NCBI GenBank assembly: GCA_004194705.1
Contig: SADC01000453.1
Span: 16,778 to 80,777, forward strand
DNA: 64,000 bases
DNA from: Ditylenchus dipsaci
Lineage: Eukaryota; Nematoda; Chromadorea; Rhabditida; Anguinidae
Direction: 5' to 3'
In this document: positions 33,534-43,100 of the stretch, piece by piece
Layout: every line of letters starts with the position of its first letter
Numbering within the stretch: the first letter of the stretch is position 1
Notes under the pieces: generated by a model
The model's database searches: none
The model's input: only the letters and a program-made list of their open reading frames with translations
What the model was told of the DNA's origin: nothing
Translations under genes and position numbers: made by a program

Positions 33534-33827
33534 ATGGCGTCTACAAATATTTTTTTAATTTACTTTTTCGTTTTATATATTAATTTTCTAACTGTACATA
33601 CGACGTTTTTTACTGTCTACCGTCGAAGAGAATTCAGTAGTAAAGGTGGTGAGATCTCAGAAGAAAAAGAAAACAGACTTGTGAAACAAGTCTTGGATGA
33701 CAAATGTGAAAAAAGAGAGTATGAAATTTACAAGAAAGAATCTGCAAGAGTTCGATTTGTATGCCATAACACTAAAGAAATTTCTGTATACATGAAGCCA
33801 TCGCCATATGAAACTAAAAAACAATAA
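33534..33827 (+). CDS. Short secreted protein, truncated GNAT-family copy
   Basis: 97 codons from ATG at 33534, 11 bp after an acceptor-like AATTATTTTAG. Residues 1-22 (MASTNIFLIYFFVLYINFLT) form a signal peptide. The rest is charged (ISEEKENRLVKQVLDDKCEK) and ends with ARVRFVCHNTKEISVYMK and a TAA. This order, with signal peptide, charged helix and a YKKESARVRFV..EISVYM strand pair, lines up by eye with residues 1-84 of the acetyltransferase at 22980 (YERTRMVGFIV..DVEFFL). The following DNA continues the GNAT fold in other frames. It is therefore most likely the 5' half of a broken family member, though it could still be made as a 97-residue secreted peptide. Confidence 0.6.
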   Translation: MASTNIFLIYFFVLYINFLTVHTTFFTVYRRREFSSKGGEISEEKENRLVKQVLDDKCEKREYEIYKKESARVRFVCHNTKEISVYMKPSPYETKKQ

Positions 33828-34532
33828 ATTTCAACTTGTTTTCAAAAAATGATAAATTCACAAAGCAAGGAATTCAACTCATGGAAAATTTTTAAGTGAC
33901 GTAGATAAAAAGTACGGAAAGACTTGCTCCTTAAAAAAAACTATAGTAAGATCAGACCAACTAATTGATATTTTTAAAAATGTGGCTTCACAAAAGCAGA
34001 TGACTTGCCTACAGGATTTCTTACATCGAAAGTAGTCATGCAAAAAAATGATATAAAAGATGCAGACGGAAAATATTGCAATTTAGAATCCCAAGGCAGT
34101 CCTGCTCAAGACTGTCAAAGCAACAATATTCCTAAAGTTCAGGGCACCAACCTGTTTTTATTCAAATGCTTTGGAACACAGGATATTTTAACATACTCTA
34201 AATGGTTTTTGCCGAACCATCGAAAATATCTTATCAATTTCAACTTGTTTTTGATGGATAATGCTAGCGAGGAAATTCAAAAATAATGGATTTGAGCTCA
34301 TGGAAACTTTTTTGAATTACGCGGATTTGCAGATGAATGGTTTTCCACCGTTGAAACAGTTATACAACCTTCACAGATTTCAGATCAAGTTAAACATATT
34401 TCACATAAATGTGGCTTGGAAATAGTTGATAAAAATGATCCAAGAATGGGAGTCCCGACTATACAGGGCACATCAAAAATAATTTTGAGACAAGTTTATG
34501 GATCTAAAAATGGAAATTATTGTTATCATTGA
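33828..34532 (+). pseudogene. Decayed tandem copies of the secreted GNAT family
   Basis: Frames switch repeatedly but keep GNAT order. First unit: KQGIQLMENF (compare NQGVGRKIMEHF of the intact gene), then after a shift VDKKYGKTCSLKK, then KCGFTKADDLPTGF (compare YKRCGFFNIPGY). A second unit restarts with IPKVQGTNLFLFKCFGTQDI, passes LINFNLFLMDNASEE, shifts to NNGFELMETFL and then reads a frame with SDQVKHISHKCGLEIVDKN and VPTIQGTSKIILRQVYG up to a stop at 34532. At DNA level, ATTTCAACTTGTTTT and CTCATGGAAA.TTTTT recur about 430 bp apart, supporting a tandem duplication. At least two units, and part of a third, are present. Confidence 0.65.
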
Positions 34533-34931
34533 AAAAATAAAATTTTCATTCAAAAAACAATTTTCAAGCAAAATCAGTTCACTAGTCATTTTATCGATTT
34601 CAGTTTATCGTAGTTTGCAGTTTGCCAATAAAGAAAGTTATGCATGGTAATTGTTTTCATTATACATACCGTAAATACTCTAATAAACGGAGACTCTCTA
34701 ATAAACGGAGACTCTCCGAGGAGGGTTGAAAAATAAAGGAGGCCCTCTAATAAACGGAAACCCCAGTACAATAAAATCGTGCAATAGAATTCGACCAAAC
34801 AATTTTGAACGACGTATATTGACGATAAGCGAGAAAGAAAAGAATCGACAGACATTTATTCAACAAACAAAAACTGTTCATCATCAGCCAACATCTCAAA
34901 ATTCGGTTCCTCCTCGTCTTCCTCGATACCG

Positions 34932-35686
34932 GGCTAGGAGAAATTTGGCAAAAACGACATTTGGCAAAACGACATTCAGCAAAACGACATTTGCCCAAAC
35001 GACATTTGGCAAAACGACATTTGCCCAAACGACATCTGCCCAAACATACCAAATATTTGGAAACAATTAATGACGGAACCATCTGTCTGTCAGATTCCAC
35101 TGGTACCATATTCACCGGTCCACCACACCAACTACATCCAATTTACATTCCTAACACGTCTGACACTCCAAGCACCCATCTAGCCACAGATTCTAGTTGC
35201 CAAATTCTGGCAAGTTGTTCCAATCAGACCATTGTCAAATTACTGAACCTATCAGATTTGGATAAAAAAGACAGAAGCTTGGAAGTCTCGGATTTGAGAC
35301 TGCCTAATCGACCAATTCACATAGTCAAACCATTGTTTGATTCGGCAGGTGGGGTTGATAAGAATAAAAAAAGTTTAGTGTATTTTTATTATATGATTGT
35401 CTGGGTCTTATTATCAAACGTAATCGCTAGAACCCCTTCTTCTCTTTCTTATCCCTTTATTCAACAAAGCCATCTAAACGCCTATCTAGCTATCTAAATT
35501 ACTTATTAATCAGTGTATCGAATGAACCCCAGCAATTAAACGGTAGCCAAATGTCGTTTTGCCAAATTTCGTTTGGGCAAATGTCGTTTTGCCAAATGTC
35601 GTTTGGGCAAATGTCGTTTTTGCCAAATGTCGTTTGGCCAAAAGATACGTTTGCCAAATGTCGTTTTTGCCAAATGTCTCCTAGCC
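34932..35686. mobile_element. Foldback element with tandem-repeat arms and captured sequence
   Basis: Inverse ends GGCTAGGAGAAATTTGGC and GCCAAATGTCTCCTAGCC. Each arm is a short array of GGCAAAACGACATTT-like units (34945-35042 and 35550-35680). The flanks GATACCG (34925-34931) and GATACCCG (35687-35694) fit an 8-bp target duplication with one base lost. Foldback-type elements have such repetitive arms. The 500 bp between the arms is not repetitive and holds an open, protein-like frame. Confidence 0.8.
35043..35497 (+). CDS. Captured coding fragment inside the foldback element
   Basis: An open frame on the plus strand (part of a 178-codon frame whose start lies in the repeat arm). Composition is ordinary for protein and unlike the arms: KYLETINDGTICLSDSTGTI, PPHQLHPIYIPNTSDT, ASCSNQTIVKLLNLSDLD, LEVSDLRLPNRPIHIVKPLF. 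After GATTCGGCAG|GTGGGG a donor-like site appears and the text becomes AT-rich and hydrophobic, as an intron would. It looks like an exon taken from a host gene. DGTICLSDSTGTIF recalls a beta-propeller blade but no family is assigned. No initiation codon outside the repeat arm was seen, so expression is doubtful. Confidence 0.5.
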
Positions 35687-36767
35687 GATACCCGCATCTT
35701 CAGAGTCGTTGCTTCCGTCACCAGCCATCTGTTAAGCTCTAAATTCTTCAGAAGCTGCAATCCTTTTGTGCCGATGGATCCGTCCGGTTTGAAGCAGGTG
35801 ATCTTGTCATCTCCCGAGCCGTCAATCGGAGTAGTCAATGCGCAGACTGAAAAGAATAAGAGAATGAGGTAATGTGTTGCAATGATCAACTCAACTTAAA
35901 AGAAACAAACCTTCAAATGATTTGACAGTGGTTTCCTTCGATATTTCTTTCCAACTTCGAACGATCCAGCGCCCATTCGACCGCCTCAAGCTTTGTCGCC
36001 GCATTGTAGTGGTGTCGCTTCCGCCTGCTTTTCGGCGTTCCCTCATCCTCGTGCAACTGCTGCTCATCTTCTTCGCCAGAAAGCATCTGAAAAAATTGAT
36101 AACGAAAGTAGGTAAACAAATCTACAAAAACCTAAATTCAATCGCTCTTCGTCTTCCGCGTTGATGGCTGCCTGTCGATCCCAGTTCTCGTTAGCTTCCT
36201 GCATCGCATCCATTCGAGCCGCTTGATCGGAGTTTTCGTTAGAGGCCATCTTAAATCAGCAAATGAGGACAAAGTAAACGGCGAAAATGATACAAACAAA
36301 CTGATGACAAAAATTAATTTTTCTGCCTTATTTTTAGACTGACTGTTACAAAAGATATTCTGTTTGAAAATGTTTTAAACGAATTTTGTTTTTGAATTCT
36401 TTTTGAGACATAACAGAATTCAAATCAAACTGTTTTGAAAGTTGAAAAATAAACGGAGACTCTCTAATAAACGGAGACCCTTCGAGGAGGGTTGAAAAAT
36501 AAACGGAGATCTCCGTTTATTAGAGTATTTACGGTATACAAACTTTTTAATACACTCTTTCGGGAAAGTCGAATGAATCTTATATGAATAAAGCAATGTC
36601 TGCCTGTCCATCACTTTTTTTATAAACTCAGTAATCAAGGATTTGCATGTGCTCATAGGTTTGTCTTAACGGAAAAAAGTTTCTGAAATAACTTTGGCCA
36701 TATCCGACAACAGGTCACTTTTTATAATTGGTACTCCTTCTTAGTTTTTTGTTGTAATTTTATATAC

Positions 36768-36885
36768 TTTAGGCTTAGGCAAGAGTAGGCCAACGTATGT
36801 TAGGACGGACTTAAACATATCTCAGACTAATTATTAAGTCTGTCCTAATTTACGCTGACCTAACATTGCCAAAGCCTTAGCTTAA
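36768..36885. repeat. Short palindrome with TAGGCCAACGTATGTTAGG
   Basis: AGGCTTAGGCAAGAGTAGGC and TTAGGACGGACTTAAACAT face ATTAAGTCTGTCCTAATTT and CAAAGCCTTAGCTT. The same family occurs inside 5655-6247 and as fragments near 46.4 and 49.3-49.5 kb. Confidence 0.65.
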
Positions 36886-37052
36886 AAAGTCGTGAAAAAA
36901 AACAACTGAAGAAAAAGCAGGATAAACGAGCCAAAAAGTGGAAACAGATCCTCTATAGCGCCACTATTGGACTGTTGAACTACTGTTCTTATAACTTTGG
37001 AAACTATAAAAGTAAAGTATTTTTTGCAATTAGTACACAGTCATGAAACTTT

Positions 37053-37058
37053 TTTATT
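37053..37058 (-). terminator. Polyadenylation signal AATAAA
   Basis: AATAAA on the minus strand, 48 bp past the TGA stop of the GPCR gene at 37107. Confidence 0.7.
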
Positions 37059-37106
37059 TATATAATTTACATTAAAGCCAACAAAATTAAATCAAGCAAA
37101 TAATAA

Positions 37107-40100
37107 TCACATTTGTCTGGACCATTCAAAAGTGCTGAGTGTAACTTGGTAGTTATTCTCTCCATTAGATTTGCTTCTAGCATTCTGACCACAAATGTTC
37201 AGGTAGAAGAACATCAGCTGGCGGTACTTGTCCGAGAACATGCAGTAAATGCAAATGTTGATGCTGAAACCAAACAAATAGACTCAAGTAATTTGACCAT
37301 TTTTTCGCTTGATTAAATTTTCCAAACTTCTTTAGTTTTTCATAAATTCTGGGGTTGAGTAATTTTCGATTGTATGAAAATGCGGTCCCATTTGTTATAT
37401 AGGTGCTTTTTATCGTTTTTTCTGTCAAGGATAAGGGTGGAAACTGACATGTTTTTATGGTATGTGAAGCATGTTCGAGTCTATTTTTCGACTTGCCACG
37501 ACAAGTGAAAAAAAAAACGAATAGAAAATTTATTTTAAAATCAGTTCTATACTAATCTCCATATATAATTTGGACTGTGCTTCTCCGTCACGTTTTTGAT
37601 ATACTGTATTTTCTTTATAAAAAGAGGCCGGCCGGAAAAAAAATTCGAAAAATGCCTTGATCCAATTCAGGAGGGTTATGGTAGTTTTCGGAACTATTTC
37701 AAAACTCACGTTTTTATCGGTGCTCTAGTGAAGATAGTTATATATAAGTCTATACTTAAAATGACGCCAGAAAGCAGGGCTACATTTTGAATATGAGTTT
37801 GTATATGACTTTGCCCGTAAAATTTGCGAGAAAAGAACACAATTTCTCAAAAAGCTTCGAAAAGTTCACATAAGCTTAGACTTTTTTTTTCGAATTTTTG
37901 ATTTTTTTACAAACTTTGCAGGCTTTCTAGCGTCATTTTGAGTATAGTTCCGAAAACTACCAGGACCCTACTGAACTTTTTGCAAATTTTTTTTATTTCG
38001 AAACTTCTATCTGGTGTGCTTTTCGTCAGGTGGATTCATGGTTTTTCGATTGCTGTAAAAAAAATAGGGGTTGAAATTAAAAATTAAATCGAGGCATATT
38101 GAAAACATTCATAAAAGGTGCCTGTAAGGCACCCGATATTATTGCAATGAAAAAAAAGTTTTTTTAAATACTTTAAAGGACCATACTTGTTGATGCAAAT
38201 GAGAATTTTACAAGTTCAAATGCGCGCGGAACACTTCTCTTTCGTCTCGCACTCTACTCTTTGGAGTAGCTCGAAATAACTCACAAAAGTAGAGTGCGAG
38301 ACGAAAGAGTACTGTCCCGCGCGCATTTGAATTTGTCAAATTCTCATTTGCATCAACAAGTTTGGTCCTTTAAAAACTTTTTTCTTGTACAGATTTACCT
38401 ACCTAGCATTTGTCATGACCAGCATGTTGCTCCAGGGCACGAAAAGCACATATAGATCATCTAGCTCCAACTTTTCCATTATATTTACCACAAAAGCCTG
38501 AATAAATATTGTGATAACTATTTACCACAAAGTTTATCAACTTTTTAAATTTGTTCAAACTATTCTGAACATTTTAAATTTTGCACAAAAAAATTTACCA
38601 AAGTGTTGCAAGTGAGAAAAGCGACTACAATAGCTACCAGCATAATGGAAGTGGATATCTCTTTAGCTAACTCCTGTTTCCTGGCTCCATCGTCATACAT
38701 GTTGAGTTTGGCGTGGATCCTTCGGGATCTAAATAGTTTTTTTTGGTTAAGTATATTTTACTAGATCTTCAGCTTACTTGTGAATAGCCTTGATGACCAT
38801 GGAGTTGACAATGATAAGGATGGTGAAAGGAATAGCAAACATAATGAGAGTGTAGGCCCACTCGTAAAAGATCTTCCTGTACAACTCGTTCATTCTCAAC
38901 TCTGTGGGTCTGAGTACTGGAAGCTGCACGTTGATAGGCACCATCTGGCACACTTGAACTATGTGCACCTGCAATAGCTCAACTAGTTTTTAGATGACTT
39001 TAGTTAAAGGGCCTGACCTCTTCCTACTCGGTGGTCCCCCGCCAATTCAAAAATTTTCCCTTGATCATTGGACTTCTGTACGGATTTTTCCGCCACGTTT
39101 CTAACCTAACTAGGCCTGAAATCAAATTTTAGGCTTAGTTTTGTTAGAAACCTAGCGGAAAAATCCGTACAGAAGTCCAATGATCAAGGGAAAATTTTTG
39201 AATTGGCGGGGGACCACCGAGTAGGAAGAGGTCAGGCCCTTTAAATATGGAAAAATAATTATCGGTTAAATAGCTTTTTTTAAATATTTTTTAATTATTT
39301 TTTTTACTTTTTTAATAGCTTTTTTGTTGTAAAAAATTCAAGTTAAGTCCAAGTCTCAAATAAGTGTTAGAAGCGAAATATTTAAATAAGACCCACCTGT
39401 TTGAAACGAAATTTGTCTAGTGAAAAAAACCGAGTTCCAAGTTTAGCTTTGTATTACAGCCGAACCTCTACAACCCGACACCCAGGGAACCCGCTTCAGG
39501 GTGTCAGGTTATAGATAGGGTCGTAAAATCAGCATATGCTTAAGCATATTGTCGAGCAGATTGATGAATTTCGAGCATATGCTCGGCCTTCAGTCAACCC
39601 CGAAATAGAACCCAGTTTAAGCGTACTGTTAACTGTACAGTCACAGTTAACGGTTAGAATGTGGCGAGCATATGCTCGAATATGCTTGAAAAAAGGCAAA
39701 TCAAATCGAAAAAGGTCATATATGCTCGAGCATATGATCGAAATCAATCTTCTCGAGCGTTTTCGAAACCCTAGTTAAAGAGGTGTCATTTTTTCATATT
39801 GTCGAGTACCTGCTTTGATCAAGTGTTTAAACTTGTTGGGTCATCGAAGGTGCCGGGTTATAGAAGTGTCGGGTTAAAGAGCTTTAACTGTATATGAATC
39901 TGATCAAGGTTGTCGAGTCGAGGCCTCGATTTCAAGTTTTGCACTCCAAAACTCGAAAATTTTCGAGTCTCGAGTTTCGTTTCGAGTAGGTTCGAGTCCT
40001 CGAGTCGACGCCTCGAAAATATTGAGGCCTCCACAACCTCAGATCTAATAAAAGAATCTCCACAATAAGCGCTAATGGAGAATATGGTGCAAATTTTTCC

Positions 40101-43100
40101 TTGGTCCCCCTGTCGATTTTTTGTGAAAAATGTCTTAGTCCCCCTGTTGTTTTTAATGTGGTCATTGCTCTGATCGTGGTGATTTAAGTGATCATGTCAA
40201 GCGTAATTATCTTAGCGACCACGATCATCTGAATCGTCATGTTCACATTAAAAAGAAACAGGGGGACCAAGGCAAAATTTGCACCAGATTCTCCATTAGA
40301 ACCATGATTCGTTCTATTTTGAAACTAAAGCCAGGATGAATAATGCTCAACTTGGAACGACAATTAAAAAAACTGGTCGACGTTGATGCCCTTGGAAGCT
40401 CTGTAGCTGAAGGTGATGAATGGCATCGACTGCTAGGAGGGACGGTAACGAATCAGGTTAGTGAGCCTTTCGATATTTGAAGTCGGGCACCATTGACCTG
40501 AGACAATTGAATACATACTTTTATTATTTAGGCGCATTTGTTAGACAAATCGATTTTCTAGACACTTTGATGCTCCTAATCCTATTTTTAATAATAGAAA
40601 TTTTTTATGGTGATTCACCGATTTAATTGTTTCGGAAAAAATTAAATTGAAATTGAATCAAATAGGGTAGATTCCGTTAGCCAAAACTGGGCCATTACAA
40701 TTCAAAACTGACCTCGAAAAACCTTGTTGTATTGAAGACAACTGCACTTAGTATCACTCCAACAATTAACATTTTTATCTTGTTGGTCTGCAGAATACTA
40801 CTGGCTTTGTAAGGCAAACACACACCAATGAACCTGTGCAGTGACATGGCTTAAAGGTCAAATTTAATTTATGTTCAAAAAGCTTTTGTTAATAAAACCT
40901 GCTGTCATCCATACGCTAATGGTCTGTGCCATCGTCATAAAAGAGTACATGTAGGGGGTGGAGTAGTAGCTATAAAAGTCTAACTTAAAGGAGCATGGTC
41001 ACCTGTTAAAAATTTGTCCCTCCAATTCAAAAAATTTTGAACTGGTGACCATGACCGTTTGAGAAAAATTAATTGTAAATTCTGAGAATTTTTTAAAGAT
41101 GGCCCTATTGACTTTTAATGGGCATTATTTTCAGCTTGCTTCCTGTGTTGTTTTTTCTTGAAAAATGCCTAGGTCCCCAATCTCGTTCTGAAGGCAATCA
41201 TGTTAACTGTAATCACTGTGATCACTATAATCGCATTATCAACATAATTATAATAGACAGGGGGACCAAGCTAAAAATTATGCCCGTTAAAGGTCGATAG
41301 GGCTACGTGACCATGCCCCTTCAAAAAAATTTATTGTAAATTCTAAGGAATTTTTAAAGACTTGTCATACAGTCGAACCTCGATAAGCGGGCACCCCAAG
41401 GAAAAAGCCCGAGGTGACCGCTTATCGAGGTTGCTTTTATATCGAGGTTTCTTGAACCGTCAGAGGCCATCAGTGCCCATATATCGAGGTTTCATCAACT
41501 CTTAATCCCATAATAACAGCAAACAACAAAAACAAAAGAAATAAAAATTAATTCAAGAAAAATCAATTCAACTGCCTGCAAAAATTGCTAATGGCTTGTT
41601 CTCGTACTTCGAGTTCGAATTCAACTTTGAGTTACACTTCGAGTTCAGACCAAAGGTGTTCACGTAGACAAAGACCCGAACTCGAACTTGAATTCGAACT
41701 CTAACTCGACCTCAAAGTACGTGAACAAGCGCACTTCAAAAAATGATTGACGTTCGAGAACGGAATAGGTTCGAGAATTAAAAAACAAGCGCGCTAAAAC
41801 ACACAAATTTTTCAAAAAAATACAATGTGCTCATTTATCGACGAAAATTCGGGCCAATTTAACGTTCGGAAAATTTCCAAAGTGTTCGTTTATCGAGGGT
41901 GCCCGCTTATCGAGTGCCTGCTTATCGAGGTTTGACTGTATATTAAAATTAAACTGATTTTCTATTCGATTTTCAGAGAATATCACAGGCCTTACTTCAA
42001 AAAAAATTATGATGAAAAAAGCAAAATATTTCACTTTAGTTTTAATATAGCGATTTTACATTTACTAAGTCTTTTAACTCTTCTAAATTTTCAAGGTTTA
42101 TTGATACTTAAAAAGATTCAAGAAAAATATTGATCCGTGAAAAATCTCTACCTAACAGCTGTAGCCTCCCACCAAGACAATATCTCACCGAGCCTTGGCA
42201 AGGTGAGCACAAAAAAGGCACCAAGTAAAATCACAGAGTCACTAATAGCCAAAATCAGCAAATACCAATTGACTGACTGCTGGCGCATGTGTCTGTGGGA
42301 AAATATCCTCACTGACATAGCATTGGCAAGTAAGCCTACCACAATAAACGGCAAGGCCACTATACCTGCAAAGGGAAAAAAATTAGGTTCCTGTATAATA
42401 AAAAATTTATAAAAAAAATTTTTCGAATGCTGATCTCGTAACTTTTTAATTTTTTTTCATAAATTTTTTAATTCAACACTAGATTATTGGCTCTAAATTA
42501 GTGTAATTCTACTCAAAAATCAATGTTTTTTGTTGTGACTGGTCTCAAGGGTGCTTATTGAAAGGCTGGAAAAGATTGGAAAGCAGGTTTGAGATCTCGA
42601 AATTCTGAACAAAAGACACTTGCCCAGAATAAGGACATTTTACCAAGAATATGACCTTTTCCTGCTAAAAATGCTCGTTTTCTGCTGAAAAACAATATTT
42701 TGGCTTAAAATCTTAAAAGCAAATAACATTAAAGGTTGACAAAATAAAGACAAATCTTATGAACAAGGACAAATCAAATTCCTGCCTGAAAGGCTAAAGT
42801 CTCAGGTCCTGTGCAGTGTTTTCAAAAGTCACACTTCACACTTAGGGTCACACTAACTTCACTCACTTTTTTATCTCTAATTTCAATTTCGGATTTCAGA
42901 TGTTTTTTTACCGTTTTGTAGCTGAGATTTGGCGCTTTCAATTGAGTGGTCAAACACTCCAGTTAAACAGACTTTTCATGAAAATGTGTGACTTTAAGGT
43001 CACACTTGTTGTGATTTTGTCAAAAAAAATTAACTGGGCTGTTTGACCATTCAATTGATAGGGACAAATCTCAGCTACCAAGCGGTATGAAAAAATCTAA

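Larger units (their letters stand above)
34856..36249 (-). pseudogene. Pogo-like transposase remnant: DNA-binding domain fused to C-terminal tail
   Basis: Exon 1 36132-36249 (MASNENSDQAARMDAMQEAN..). Exon 2 35911-36086 starts after TTTTTTCAG and contains KRHHYNAATKLEAVEWA, a BrkDBD/pogo-type HTH. Then, in another frame, it reads VRSWKEISKETTVKSFE, the sequence that normally follows the DDE domain. Exon 3 from 35846 continues CALTTPIDGSGDDKITCFKP and is cut at 35687. The acidic end (GIEEDEEEPNFEML) resumes at 34931 and stops at 34856. So roughly the whole catalytic domain is deleted between GCGCTGGA and TCGTTCG within exon 2, with a frame change. Phase is also off between exons 1 and 2, and once more in exon 3. 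Catalytic residues are absent, so it cannot transpose itself. Introns have ordinary GT-AG borders. Confidence 0.75.
34667..36536. mobile_element. Pogo-like DNA transposon, internally deleted, CCGTA ends
   Basis: 1.87 kb with inverse ends TACCGTAAATACTCTAATAA and TTATTAGAGTATTTACGGTA. The subterminal AACGGAGACTCTCTAATAAA and GAGGAGGGTTGAAAAATAAA blocks occur on both sides. It encodes a minus-strand gene with a Brinker-type helix-turn-helix and a pogo-type C-terminal tail but lacks the DDE core. A foldback element (34932-35686) splits its last exon. The ends and the GGGTTGAAAAATAA motif match the small CCGTA-family MITEs of this window, so its full-length relatives are likely to have mobilised them. 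Confidence 0.8.

Noticed and set aside
34945..35042. CRISPR-like direct repeats
   Set aside because: Units of about 15 bp without spacers, mirrored at 35550-35680 as the second arm of a foldback element in eukaryotic DNA.
34961..35042. Lysine/arginine-rich peptide from the repeat arm
   Set aside because: The KRHLPKRHLAKRH-like text is a translation of the tandem arm. The mirrored arm gives similar text on the other strand.
35573..35872. 99-codon plus-strand frame
   Set aside because: Antisense to exon 3 of the pogo-like remnant and to the repeat arm.
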